A stretch of DNA of 64,000 nt from Crenalkalicoccus roseus (GTDB taxonomy: Bacteria; Pseudomonadota; Alphaproteobacteria; Acetobacterales; Acetobacteraceae). A program made the position numbers and the translations under genes. Location: positions 1 through 64,000 of the forward strand of contig NZ_SJDM01000013.1 in assembly GCF_004761865.1 (NCBI RefSeq), written 5' to 3'. Positions 17,107-26,154 of the stretch are shown in pieces. Positions within the stretch are counted from its first letter, which is position 1; each line of letters begins with the position of its first letter. The notes below the pieces were generated by a model. It was not told where the DNA came from and searched no databases. It saw only the letters and a list, made by a program, of their open reading frames with translations.

Positions 17107-18489
17107 TCAGTCGCGGAAGGCGCGGCGGGAGGCGTTGCGGATCGGCGACCACAGATAGGAGAGCGGCGTCCGCTCCTCGCCCAGCACGAAGACCTCCGCG
17201 GGCATGCCGGCGTGCAGCACCACCTCCGGCACCCTGTCGAGCACCTCGGGGTCGAGCTCGGCGCGCGCGAGGTAGTAGCTCCGCCCCGCCGGGTCGGCCG
17301 CGGCGTCGGGCGCGACATGGATGATCCGGCCCGGGATCAGGGGGACATGCCGCACCCGGAAGGGAACCAGGCGGACGTTCACCCGCTGCCCCACCGCCAC
17401 CTGCTCGATGTCCGTCGGGCTGATCTGCGCCTCGACCACGAAGCGGTCGCGCAGCGGCACCAGATCGAGGATCGCCTCGCCGGAGGCGATGCTGCTGCCC
17501 GGGGTAAAGGCGCGGATCGCGGTGACCCTGCCGGCTTCCGGCGCCAGCACCTCGCGGCGGGCCAGCACGTCCTCGGCGGCGCGGAGCTGCTGCGCCGCGG
17601 TCGCCACCTGCGTCTCCGCCGCCTGCAGATCGGCCGCGATCTCCGACAGCCGGGCGAGGCGGAGCGTGGCGAGCTGCTTCTCCGCCCCGGCCACCGCCTC
17701 GCGGAACTGCGCCTCCTGCGCCGCGGCCTGGCCGGCGGCGGCGATGTAGCCCTGCTCCACCCGCTGCATCTCGAGCACCCGGAAGCGGGCGGCGAAGCCC
17801 TGCTTCAGCAGCTCCTGCAGGCTGGCCACCTGCTCGCGCGCCGAGCGGAGCTGGCGCTCCGCCGCCTGGCGCTGCGCGCGGGCGCCCGCGATCTGCTCCT
17901 GGAACTGCGCGATCTGCCGCTCCTGCACCGCCACCTGGCCGTCGAAGGCCTGCCAGCGGGCGGCGAACAGCGCCTCCTCGGCCTCGAGGAAGACGCGCAC
18001 CGCCGGGTCGGCGGTCCCGGCGCGGCGCAGCTCCTCGGGGAAGGCGAGGTCGCGGCTCTCCGCCTGCTCGGCGCGCAGCCGGGCGATGCGCGCCCGCCCG
18101 CTCCACACCTGGGCGCGCGCCTGCTCGGCCAGCGCCTCCGCCTGGGTGACGTCGAGCTGCAGCAGCGGCTGGCCGGCCTCCACCGCCTCGCCCTCCCGCA
18201 CCAGCAGCCGGCGCAGGATGCCGGGTTCGAGCAGGTTGACGGTCTTGCGCCGGCTCTCCGGGATGAGCTGGCCGGGCGCGATCACCGCGCGCTCGAGCGT
18301 CGTCATCGTCGCCCAGCCGAAGAAGGGTGTCAGCGTCAGCGCCATCACGAGGAGCGAGGTGCGCACCACCCGCCCGATCGGCGGCGCGGCCACCGCGGCC
18401 TCGAGCTGCGCCCCGATCGGCGGGGGGGAGGGGGGCGCGGCGCCGGGCAGCGCCGGCGCGCGGCCGGCAGGATCAGTCGAGGGCGGCAA
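17107..18489 (-). CDS. HlyD-family type I secretion membrane fusion (adaptor) protein
   Basis: A 460-residue periplasmic adaptor that links an ABC exporter to an outer-membrane channel. A Pro/Ala-rich cytoplasmic leader (about 1-40) precedes one transmembrane helix (about 41-63), then APGQLIPESRRKTVN. A long coiled coil (about 115-290) is interrupted by RFRVLEMQRVEQGY. The beta-barrel end has the PTDIEQVAVGQ and AGMPAEVFVLGEERTPLSYL motifs of the HlyD/PrtE group. The start is TTG at 18489, overlapping the second ABC gene by 17 bases. It is the last gene of the RTX/glycosyltransferase operon. No TolC-like gene occurs in the window, so the outer-membrane component must lie elsewhere. Confidence 0.92.
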   Translation of the reverse strand: MPPSTDPAGRAPALPGAAPPSPPPIGAQLEAAVAAPPIGRVVRTSLLVMALTLTPFFGWATMTTLERAVIAPGQLIPESRRKTVNLLEPGILRRLLVREGEAVEAGQPLLQLDVTQAEALAEQARAQVWSGRARIARLRAEQAESRDLAFPEELRRAGTADPAVRVFLEAEEALFAARWQAFDGQVAVQERQIAQFQEQIAGARAQRQAAERQLRSAREQVASLQELLKQGFAARFRVLEMQRVEQGYIAAAGQAAAQEAQFREAVAGAEKQLATLRLARLSEIAADLQAAETQVATAAQQLRAAEDVLARREVLAPEAGRVTAIRAFTPGSSIASGEAILDLVPLRDRFVVEAQISPTDIEQVAVGQRVNVRLVPFRVRHVPLIPGRIIHVAPDAAADPAGRSYYLARAELDPEVLDRVPEVVLHAGMPAEVFVLGEERTPLSYLWSPIRNASRRAFRD

Positions 18490-20173
18490 GGGGGGCTCCC
18501 ATGGTCTCGTCGGCGTCGCGCGCCGGGCGCACCTGCCAGGCGCCGCCCGGTTCCAGCAGCAGCCGCAGGTCGGCGAGGTCGCGCCAGGTGCCGGGCTCGT
18601 GCGTGACGACCAGCGCCACCCCGCCCGCCTCGCGCAGCGCCGCGACGGCGGCGCGGAGGGCGAGGCGCGCCTGACCGTCGAGGCCCACCTCCGGCTCGTC
18701 CAGCACCAGCAGCCGCGGCCGGCCGTAGAGGGCGCGGGCGAGGCCGATCAGCCGCCGCTGCCCGGCCGAGAGGCCGGAGGTGGCGCCGGAGGGCGTCTGG
18801 TAGCCGAGCGGCAGGCGGCCGATCATCTCGTGCGCCCCGGCGGCGCGGGCGGCCTCCACCACCGCCTCCGGCGCCGCGTCGGGGCCGCGGCCGATGTTGT
18901 GCAGCACGCTCGCGTCGAGGAGCTGCACGTCCTGCGGCAGGTAGCCGATGCGCGCGCCGAGCGCGCCGCGGTCGCAGCGCCAGGTGTCCTGCCCGTCGAG
19001 CAGCACCCGCCCCGCGGTCGGCGGCATCAGCCCGAGGAGCAGGCGCACGAGCGTGCTCTTGCCGGCGCCGTTCGGCCCCTCGACGGTCGCCACCGTGCCG
19101 GGGGCGAGGCGGAGCGTCAGCGCGCCGATGATCGGCCGCTCCCGCCCCGGCGGGTGGAAGGAGAGCGCCTCCGCCAGCAGCCCCGGCGGCGCCTCGGGGT
19201 CGGGCGGCAGCGCCGCCGGCTCCGCCTGGTCGCGCAGCACCTCGCGCAGGCGCCGCCAGGACTGCAGGGCGAAGCCCGTCCCCTGCCAGCTGCGGGCCAG
19301 CGCGCCGAAGGGCATCACCGCCACCCCGCAGATCAGGTAGGCCGCGACCAGCATGCCGAGCGTGCCGACATGGTCGAAGATCAGGTAGAGGATGTAGACC
19401 TTGGCGGCGATGAAGTAGGCGGCGAAGACCAGCTCATCGAGGCCGTTCAGCGCCCTGGTGCGCCGGTTGACGCGGTAGAGGCTGGCGAGCGCGCCGGCGT
19501 AGCGGCGCTGCCAGCGCAGCATGGTCGGGCGCAGCATGCCGAGGCCGCGCACCAGGTCGGGATGCACGAGCTGGCCGCCAAGCTCGGCCGAGGTGGCGGC
19601 GAGGCGCCGCTTCGCCTCCGCCGTCACGCGCCGGGTGGCGAGGTGCAGCAGCAGGCCGAGCAGCAGCGCGGCGAGGATGCCGCCCGTGCCGATCAGCCCG
19701 AGCGTCCTGTCCATGTAGAACATCACCCCGAGCGCCGTCAGCGACACCGAGAGGTCGAGGAGGGCGGCGGGGCCGGGGCCGCGCAGGAAGGACTGCACCG
19801 TGGCGATGTCCTGCAGCACCGCCGCGCCCTCCACCGCGTCCTGCCGCACCGCGGTGCGGACCGCCGCCTGCAGCGCCATCGCCTGCAGCCGCAGCCCGAG
19901 GCGTTCCGCCATCGCCGCCAGGATCACCGTGCGCAGGTGGTGGAAGATCCAGGACAGGACGGTGAAGAACAGGAACAGCAGCACGAAGCCGATCAGCGTG
20001 TCCACGTTGCGCGTCTCGGCGACGCCGTCGGCGACGTGCAGCAGCAGCAGCACGAAGCTGAGCAGCCCGAGCTGGCCGCCCAGGGTGAGCAGCAGCAGGG
20101 CGAGCAGGCAGAGCGGCGTCGCGCCGTGGTCGCGCAGCCTGAGCCCGGCCATGGCCTGCGCCGCCGCGCTCAT
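18473..20173 (-). CDS. Type I secretion ABC half-exporter 2 (permease-ATPase)
   Basis: A 566-residue fused permease-ATPase. The N-terminal half has five to six hydrophobic helices. The C-terminal half is a complete ABC domain: Walker A GPNGAGKST, Q-loop GYLPQDVQLLD, signature LSAGQRRLIGLARAL, Walker B RLLVLDEPEVGLD and H-loop VVTHEPG. It resembles PrtD/LapB-type type I secretion exporters. No C39 peptidase domain is present, so substrates are not cleaved at a Gly-Gly leader. It overlaps the preceding ABC gene (ATGA) and the HlyD gene (17 bases). The two distinct half-exporters probably form a heterodimer. Confidence 0.9.
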   Translation of the reverse strand: MSAAAQAMAGLRLRDHGATPLCLLALLLLTLGGQLGLLSFVLLLLHVADGVAETRNVDTLIGFVLLFLFFTVLSWIFHHLRTVILAAMAERLGLRLQAMALQAAVRTAVRQDAVEGAAVLQDIATVQSFLRGPGPAALLDLSVSLTALGVMFYMDRTLGLIGTGGILAALLLGLLLHLATRRVTAEAKRRLAATSAELGGQLVHPDLVRGLGMLRPTMLRWQRRYAGALASLYRVNRRTRALNGLDELVFAAYFIAAKVYILYLIFDHVGTLGMLVAAYLICGVAVMPFGALARSWQGTGFALQSWRRLREVLRDQAEPAALPPDPEAPPGLLAEALSFHPPGRERPIIGALTLRLAPGTVATVEGPNGAGKSTLVRLLLGLMPPTAGRVLLDGQDTWRCDRGALGARIGYLPQDVQLLDASVLHNIGRGPDAAPEAVVEAARAAGAHEMIGRLPLGYQTPSGATSGLSAGQRRLIGLARALYGRPRLLVLDEPEVGLDGQARLALRAAVAALREAGGVALVVTHEPGTWRDLADLRLLLEPGGAWQVRPARDADETMGAPLAALD

Positions 20174-21900
20174 GCCCGCGCCTCCTCCGGCGCGCGGGCC
20201 AGGCGCGGCTGCGGCCGGGCCAGGCGCGGCGCCGGCTCCTCCGCCGCCGGGACCAGCACGCCGCCCCGCAGCGCCAGCACCCGGTCCGCCACCGCGAGCA
20301 GGGCGGGGCGGTGGGTGGTGAAGACCACCGCGCTCCCCTCCTCGCGCAGCGCCGCGAGCAGGCGGGCGACATGCGCCTCCCCCTCCGCGTCGAGGGAGGC
20401 GGCGAGCTCGTCCAGCACCAGCAGCCGCGGCCGGCCGTAGAGGGCGCGGGCCAGCGCGATGCGGTGGCGCTGCCCGGTCGAGAGCTGGTGGCCGCCCGCG
20501 AGCGGCGTGGCGTAGCCGAGCGGCAGGCCGACGATCGCCTCGTGCGCGCCGGCGCGGCGCGCCGCGTCCAGCACCAGGTCCATGTCCGGCTCCTCGAGCC
20601 GCGCGATCACCTCGGCGGCGCTGCCGCGGGAGAGCAGCGGCTCCTGCGGCAGGAAGCCGACATGCCGCGCCAGCGCCTGGCGGTCCCACTGGTGCGTCGC
20701 CTGGCCGTCGAGATAGACCCCGCCGCCGCCCGGCGCGTACATGCCGATCAGCAGCCGCAGCAGCGTCGACTTGCCGCTGCCCGAGGCGCCGACGATGCCG
20801 ACCACCTCCCCCGGCTCCACGGCGAGGTCGAGGCCGCGGAACAGCGGCGGCTGCGGGCCGCGGAAGCCGAAGCTCAGCCGCTCCGCCACCAGCCGCCCGC
20901 GCGGGCAGGGGAAGGCGAGCCCCTCGGAGGGCGCCGGGCTGGCGCGCACCAGCGCGCGCAGCCGCCGCCAGGCGCCGAACCCCTCGGCCAGATCCTGCGA
21001 GTGCTCCCCGATCAGCGCGAAGGGCTCCGGGATGCGCATCAGGACGAAGGTGCAGCCGATCATCCAGAAGGACCGCTCCTCGCCCGCGAGCATCAGCGCC
21101 GTGCCGGTGATGATCAGGATCAGCCGGTACTTGCTCATCACCGCGTCGAGGAAGCTGCGCAGCAGCGAGGCGCGGCGCTCGTGCTGCCAAGCCTCGGCGG
21201 CGGAGGCGGTGCCGACGGCGATCCACTCCCGCACCAGGCGCGGCAGCATCCCCATCGCCAGCACCGCCTCGCCCGCGCGCATGGCGTCGGCGGCGAGGCC
21301 GAAGGCGCGGGCGCGGTCCTCACCGCCGAGCGCCGCCGCGCGTCCGCGCGCGCGGGTGACGAGCAGGCTGACCACGGCGGCGAGCGCGCAGAACGCCAGC
21401 GAGACCACCCCGAGCGCCCAGTGGATGGCGAAGGCGAAGGCGAGGTAGACCGGCGTCAGCACCGCGTGCAGCAGCACCGAGGTGGCCTGGCCCGAGAGGG
21501 TGGCGCGGATCGTCTCCACCTCGCGGATCGCCTGGTTGGCGAGCGTCTCCGGCCGCCCGGCGCGCTGCGCCGTGGCCAGCACCGCCGGCACCGCCAGGCG
21601 CTCGGCCGCGTAGCGGGCGATGCGCGCCACCGCGCCCGCCTGCAGGCTGCCCAGCGCGACGACGCCGACCGTCGCCAGCGTCCAGTAGACGACGGCGGAG
21701 CGCAGCGAGGCCTCGTCATGGGTGTAGGCGACGAAGGCGATCAGGAACAGCCGCGTCATCAGCACGCCGAGGGCGAGCAGGGTGGCCATCAGGCCGAGGC
21801 CGAGCAGCAGCCACAGCCAGCGCCGCACCGTCTCGCGCACCTCCCCGATCGCGGCCTGGAGCAGCGCCTCGCTGCCGGTCCTGCTGCCCGTCGCGGCCAT
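20170..21900 (-). CDS. Type I secretion ABC half-exporter 1 (permease-ATPase)
   Basis: A 576-residue permease-ATPase. Hydrophobic helices occupy roughly residues 25-300. The ABC domain has Walker A GASGSGKST, Q-loop VGFLPQEPLLS, signature LSTGQRHRIALARAL, Walker B RLLVLDELAASLD and H-loop TTHRP. The residue after the catalytic Glu is Leu instead of the usual Pro. Like its partner it lacks a C39 peptidase. The ATG at 21900 lies 5 bases after the coiled-coil membrane protein gene. The coupling to ABC 2 and HlyD and the upstream RTX gene indicate export of an RTX protein. Confidence 0.9.
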   Translation of the reverse strand: MAATGSRTGSEALLQAAIGEVRETVRRWLWLLLGLGLMATLLALGVLMTRLFLIAFVAYTHDEASLRSAVVYWTLATVGVVALGSLQAGAVARIARYAAERLAVPAVLATAQRAGRPETLANQAIREVETIRATLSGQATSVLLHAVLTPVYLAFAFAIHWALGVVSLAFCALAAVVSLLVTRARGRAAALGGEDRARAFGLAADAMRAGEAVLAMGMLPRLVREWIAVGTASAAEAWQHERRASLLRSFLDAVMSKYRLILIITGTALMLAGEERSFWMIGCTFVLMRIPEPFALIGEHSQDLAEGFGAWRRLRALVRASPAPSEGLAFPCPRGRLVAERLSFGFRGPQPPLFRGLDLAVEPGEVVGIVGASGSGKSTLLRLLIGMYAPGGGGVYLDGQATHQWDRQALARHVGFLPQEPLLSRGSAAEVIARLEEPDMDLVLDAARRAGAHEAIVGLPLGYATPLAGGHQLSTGQRHRIALARALYGRPRLLVLDELAASLDAEGEAHVARLLAALREEGSAVVFTTHRPALLAVADRVLALRGGVLVPAAEEPAPRLARPQPRLARAPEEARA

Positions 21901-21905
21901 CCCGG

Positions 21906-22643
21906 TCAGGCCATCCAGTGGAAGGCGGCGGCGACGGCGAGGGCCGCGGCGGCGGCGGCGGCCAGCACCGCGATCAGCGCCGCCTCCCAGCCGTCGAGCC
22001 GGCCCTCGCCGCGGGCCTCGCGGGCGGAGGCGGCCTCGCCGAGCCTGCCGTCCAGCCGGGTGAGCCAGAGTTCGAGCGCCTGGACCTTGCGCGCGAGCTC
22101 CTCCTGCGCCGCGCCGATCGCCGCCACCGCGGCGGCCTCGGGCAGCGCCGCCGCGCGCTCGCGCAGCAGGGCGAGCCCGGCGCGGAGGTCGCGCTGCTCC
22201 TCGGCCAGCTCCTCCACCGCGCGGCGGAGCTGCGCCGCCGCCTGCGCGTCCTCGGCGCGGCGGATGCGCATGGCGATCGGCGCCTCCGCCCCGTCGGCGC
22301 CGAAGGCGACCACGCTGAGCTCGCCGCGGCGCTCGAGCCAGGCGGGATCGAGCGGGAACTCGAAGGCGTGCCGCCCGTCGCCGACGCCGTTGCCGGCGAG
22401 GTCGGGCCGCGCCAGGTCGGCGACGGCGCTCGCCACCGCCTCGCCGGCCAGGCGCAGCTCCACCCGCAGCCGGCGCGCGGGGTGCGCGGCATCCCAGGCC
22501 CAGCCGTAAAGCCGTTCGGCGGTGGCGTTGTCCACGAGTCCGCGCACCTCGGAGGGCGCGGCGCGGGCGGCGGGGGCCGCGCGCGGCGCGGGACGGGGCG
22601 CCCGCCCGACGGTGGGGACCGGCCTGAGCTTCATGCGTTCCAT
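21906..22643 (-). CDS. Uncharacterised coiled-coil membrane protein with an N-terminal GW-type domain
   Basis: Not a recognised family. The 245-residue protein has a basic, Pro/Ala-rich leader (1-32). A compact domain (about 33-98) follows with GLVDNATAERLYGWAWD, then RPDLAGNGVGDG and HAFEFPL. A coiled coil comes next (about 115-205). A single C-terminal transmembrane helix (about 222-243) ends FHWMA, so the bulk is probably cytoplasmic with a tail anchor. The GW-type domain resembles a segment of the GT2 protein encoded two genes upstream. Its place directly before the ABC exporter genes suggests a scaffold linking glycosylation to secretion (inference). An in-frame ATG at 22634 is an alternative start. 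Confidence 0.75.
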   Translation of the reverse strand: MERMKLRPVPTVGRAPRPAPRAAPAARAAPSEVRGLVDNATAERLYGWAWDAAHPARRLRVELRLAGEAVASAVADLARPDLAGNGVGDGRHAFEFPLDPAWLERRGELSVVAFGADGAEAPIAMRIRRAEDAQAAAQLRRAVEELAEEQRDLRAGLALLRERAAALPEAAAVAAIGAAQEELARKVQALELWLTRLDGRLGEAASAREARGEGRLDGWEAALIAVLAAAAAAALAVAAAFHWMA

Positions 22644-22667
22644 CTTCCCATCGGCGCTCCCGCCCGC

Positions 22668-23912
22668 TCAGGCGGCGAGCGCCGTCCTCGAATCGCGGTA
22701 GAGCCTCAGATGTCGTTCTGCGATCTCGGCGATGGCGGGCGGCGGGCGGATGCCCGCCACCAGCCGTTCCCAAAGCCCCTCGGTCTCGGCGGCGCGGCGC
22801 ATCACGCGGGCGAGGCCCGCCGGGTCGCCCACCGGGGCGTACAGCCCGTCCACGCCGTCGCGCACCAGCTCGGCCATGCCGCCGACGCCGCCGCAGATCA
22901 CCGGGCGGCGGTGGCGGAAGGCCTCGAGGATCACCAGCGGCGCGTTCTCCCACCAGACGGAGGGCACCACCACCCAGTCCACCTGCGCCATCAGCCCCGG
23001 CAGCCCGTCCGGCGCGTAGGGCCCCTGGCGGCGCGCCGCCGGCGCGGCGGCGAGCGCGGCCTCGAACTCCTGCATGAAGGCCTCGGACTGGTGGGCGCTG
23101 CCGCCGTTCAGCGCCACGCCGTGCTCCACCCCCTGCGCGCTCAGCAGGCGCGAGGCCTGCAGCAGCACCACGCTGCCCTTGAAGCGGTTGATGTGGCCGA
23201 AGAAGCCGAAGCGGTCGCGTCGCCCGTCCGGCGCCGGGCGGTGCGGGGCGGGCGCCGCCTCGGGGACACCGTTCGGCACCACGGCGAGGCGCTCCGCCGG
23301 CCAGCCCGCGGCCAGGTAGCGGTCGCGCGCGAAGGCGCTCGGCAGCAGGATGCGCTCCACCGCGCGGAAGGCGTCGCGCACCGCGAGGTCGCGCAGCACG
23401 AAGTCGGCGCCGTGCCGGGCGGGGAAGCAGCGCCGGCAGGCGTCGAGCGAGGGGCCGTGGCAGAGCCGCCCGTCGGTGGTGAGGAGCTGGCCCTCCTGCG
23501 GGCAGAGCGGGAAGAAGTCGTGCGCGGTGAACAGGATCCGCGCCCGCGGCGCGACGCGGCGGATCAGGTCCAGCGTCTCCAGCCCGAACAGCAGCGGGTG
23601 ATGGATGTGCACCACCTCGGGCCTCGCCTGCGTAATCACCGGGGCGAGGGTGGCGAGGCCGTAGGTGTCCGGCTGGGAGAGGAAGAAGCGGTCGAAATGG
23701 CCGAGCCAGACCAGCATCTCGTCCGCCGCCCCGTCCAGCGCCTGCAGCAGCGTGCCGGGCCGGCGCTCGCGGTGCGCGCCGGTGACGGCGGCGAGGAACA
23801 GCCCCTCCGCCCCGTGCCGGTCGCGCAGCTCGCGGAACAGCAGGCGGGCCACCGTCTCGGTGCCGCCGGGCTGCAGGGCGGGGTGGTTGTGGCAGAGGAA
23901 GAGCAGGCGCAC
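22668..23912 (-). CDS. Glycosyltransferase family 4 protein
   Basis: A 414-residue GT-B enzyme. The N-terminal Rossmann half starts MRLLFLCHNHPALQPGGTET and has VVHIHHPLLFGLE. The C-terminal half has the donor-binding VPSVWWENAPLVILEAF, with the paired Glu of GT4. A four-Cys insert (CPQEG, LCHG, ACRRCFP; about residues 135-170) resembles a zinc-binding loop seen in some GT4 enzymes. The start is GTG, 4 bases after the GT2 gene. The sugar donor and acceptor cannot be predicted. The operon context (RTX, GT2, exporter) suggests decoration of a secreted protein or surface glycan. Confidence 0.9.
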   Translation of the reverse strand: MRLLFLCHNHPALQPGGTETVARLLFRELRDRHGAEGLFLAAVTGAHRERRPGTLLQALDGAADEMLVWLGHFDRFFLSQPDTYGLATLAPVITQARPEVVHIHHPLLFGLETLDLIRRVAPRARILFTAHDFFPLCPQEGQLLTTDGRLCHGPSLDACRRCFPARHGADFVLRDLAVRDAFRAVERILLPSAFARDRYLAAGWPAERLAVVPNGVPEAAPAPHRPAPDGRRDRFGFFGHINRFKGSVVLLQASRLLSAQGVEHGVALNGGSAHQSEAFMQEFEAALAAAPAARRQGPYAPDGLPGLMAQVDWVVVPSVWWENAPLVILEAFRHRRPVICGGVGGMAELVRDGVDGLYAPVGDPAGLARVMRRAAETEGLWERLVAGIRPPPAIAEIAERHLRLYRDSRTALAA

Positions 23913-23916
23913 CGCC

Positions 23917-26112
23917 TCAGCCCTCCCTCGCGGCGTGGGGCGACCCCCGCGCCATCAGCCGCGCGATGGCCTCGGACCAGCGGCGGTGGTGCAGGCGGCG
24001 GTTGTAGGCGGCGGCGAGGGTGCGGGCGTAGCCCGCGTGGTCGCGGATGGACTGCCGTTCGAAGTGGTAGAGCTCCGCCCCGGGCACGTAGGCGATCTCC
24101 CCGCCCGCCTCGCGCAGCTTCAGGCAGAGGTCGGAATCCTCGTAGTCGCCGATCACGTAGTCGGTGCTGAAGCCGCCGACCGCCTCGAAGGCGGCGCGGC
24201 GGACGCAGAGCGCGGCGCCGGTGACGGCGGGCACCGGCCGCGCCCGCTGCGCCGGCGGGAAGTGGCGGGGGCAGCCCTTCCAGTAGTGGCTGTTGTGCCA
24301 CTCGCCCTCGGGGCCGCGCTCGAAGAACAGCCCGGCGTGCTGCAGCGAGCCGTCCTCGAACAGCAGCTTCGGCCCGACCGCGGCGAGGCGCCGCCGCGCC
24401 AGGGCGCCGAGCAGGGGGCGGATCCAGCCGCGCGCCGCCGGCACCACGTCGGAGTTCAGCATCACCAGCACGCCGCCCTGCGCCGCGGCGGCGCCGGCGT
24501 TGCAGGCGGCGGCGTAGCCGTAATTGCCGCCCTGCACGAGCAGGGTGAGCGGCCGGGCATAGAGCCCGTGCAGGCCGCGCAGCAGGTGCTCCACCTCCCG
24601 CCGCTGCTCGGGCGAATCCAGCACGTAGATCAGCTCCGCCCCGCCGAGCGAGGGGTCGCGCGCGAAGCTCGCGTATTGCGGCCGCAGGAAGCGCAGGTTG
24701 CGGTAGAGCGGCACCACGATGGAGGCGGCGGGCGCCCGCGGCGGCGTGCCGATGCGCACCACCTCGGGCTCCGGCCGGCCGGCGAGCGCGGCGCGGTGCA
24801 GCCGCTCCACCGCCGGGGCGATGCAGCGCTCCATCAGCGCCGGCGTCACCTCCGCCGGGGCGATGGCGGAGAGCACCGCGTCGCGCGCCCCCTGCGGGTG
24901 CATGATGGCGGGCGGCGCGACCAGGGTGAGGGAATCGCCCGTGGTCAGGGCGACGCGCAGCGACCACTGCGCCACCGGGCGGCGCGCCGCTTCGGGCAGG
25001 TGCAGGGCGAAGCCCGGCTTCGGGCCCGCTCCGCCATGCGGCGCGCCGGCGAACTGCTCGGCGAGGTCGGGCCGGCCGAACCGCTCCAGCGCCGCCATGG
25101 GCAGCGGCTGCTCGCCATGCGGGCCGCGCAGCGCGAGCGCCGCGACGAGGCCGAGCGGGTCGCGGATCCAGCCGCGGAGGAAGACGCCGCCCCCGTGGTC
25201 GCACACCGCCATCTCCAGCGAGGCGCCAAGCGGCCGGTCCGGCTGGGCCAGGTGGTGCGGGCGCCCGGTGGGAAGGAGGAGCTGCAGGTCGCGCAGCCGC
25301 CGCCTGGCCTCGGGGTCCGCCGCGGCGCGGCGCGAGAGCTCGGCGAGGCCGCTGCGGTACCAGGCGCGGCTCCGCGCGTCCTTGCGCCGGCCGAGCTCGG
25401 CGAGGGAGGGCAGGGGGCCGCCGGCGGGGGCGAGGTGGATCGGCCCGCCGCCATCCGGGGCGAGGAGGTAGCCGCCCTCAAACTGGCGGTCGCGCAGCGC
25501 CACCACCCCGCCGGAGACCGTCACGCGGCGCAGCCGGCGGCGGCTGAGGGCGTAGCAGGCGCCCTCGGCCGTCACGCCCCTGGGCAGCGCCCACATCACC
25601 ATGTCGTGCCCGCAGAGCGCCACGGGCAGGGCGCAGCGGTCCGGGGCCATCACCGCCTCGGCCACGCGGTGGCAGGCCTCGGCGAGGCCGTCATCCTCGC
25701 TGTGGCGCAGAATGCCCGTGGCCTTCGCGGCGATGAAGCGGAGCAGCTCCTGCACCGCGGATGGCGGCAGGCCCCCGGCCAGGGCGTCGAGCGGGGCGGG
25801 GGCACCGAGGCGCAGGCGCAGCGAGCGGCCGTCGCCGCTGCCGAGTTCGAGCGCGGCGCCGGGGCGGACGCAGGGCTGGGCGCGGCAGAGCAGCAGCAGG
25901 GCGGGGCCGCGCGCGGTGGCGAGGCGGTGCCAGGAAAGCGGCGGGCGGACCGGCTCGGAGTCGGGGCGGAGGAAGACCCCGGCAGGGTCGAGGCCGGATG
26001 CTTCGCCTGCGAAACAGATCAGCACGATGCCCGGCGACAGCGCGATCAGCTCCGCCGCGGCGGCCGCGTCGGCACCGGAGGATGCCGCCGCGCTGTGCAG
26101 GATCGTGTCCAG
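23917..26112 (-). CDS. Multidomain glycosyltransferase family 2 protein
   Basis: The C-terminal about 270 residues are a GT2 domain: ASIVVPLYRN, NYGYAAACNAG, LNSDV as the DxD-like motif, and GDYEDSDLCLKLREAGG. Before it lies a GW-type segment (GWIRDPLG, GRPDLAEQF, GFALHLPE) similar to that in the coiled-coil membrane protein. The first about 270 residues are unassigned. The conventional GTG at 26025 has no Shine-Dalgarno. The open frame continues upstream to a CTG at 26112 with AAGGAG exactly 6 bases before it. I therefore place the start there (731 residues); the conservative alternative is 26025 (702). It lies 42 bases after the RTX gene. Confidence 0.85.
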   Translation of the reverse strand: MDTILHSAAASSGADAAAAAELIALSPGIVLICFAGEASGLDPAGVFLRPDSEPVRPPLSWHRLATARGPALLLLCRAQPCVRPGAALELGSGDGRSLRLRLGAPAPLDALAGGLPPSAVQELLRFIAAKATGILRHSEDDGLAEACHRVAEAVMAPDRCALPVALCGHDMVMWALPRGVTAEGACYALSRRRLRRVTVSGGVVALRDRQFEGGYLLAPDGGGPIHLAPAGGPLPSLAELGRRKDARSRAWYRSGLAELSRRAAADPEARRRLRDLQLLLPTGRPHHLAQPDRPLGASLEMAVCDHGGGVFLRGWIRDPLGLVAALALRGPHGEQPLPMAALERFGRPDLAEQFAGAPHGGAGPKPGFALHLPEAARRPVAQWSLRVALTTGDSLTLVAPPAIMHPQGARDAVLSAIAPAEVTPALMERCIAPAVERLHRAALAGRPEPEVVRIGTPPRAPAASIVVPLYRNLRFLRPQYASFARDPSLGGAELIYVLDSPEQRREVEHLLRGLHGLYARPLTLLVQGGNYGYAAACNAGAAAAQGGVLVMLNSDVVPAARGWIRPLLGALARRRLAAVGPKLLFEDGSLQHAGLFFERGPEGEWHNSHYWKGCPRHFPPAQRARPVPAVTGAALCVRRAAFEAVGGFSTDYVIGDYEDSDLCLKLREAGGEIAYVPGAELYHFERQSIRDHAGYARTLAAAYNRRLHHRRWSEAIARLMARGSPHAAREG

Positions 26113-26124
26113 GCTCCGCTCCTT
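26110..26124 (-). promoter_or_regulatory. Shine-Dalgarno and CTG start of the GT2 gene
   Basis: On the minus strand AAGGAG (26124-26119), six bases, then CTG (26112-26110). No ATG, GTG or TTG lies in frame between the upstream stop and the GTG at 26025. This site therefore probably decides the start and would be a rare CTG initiation codon. Confidence 0.5.
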
Positions 26125-26154
26125 CCCGCCCCGGCGGGGCGGGCGCCATCACGT

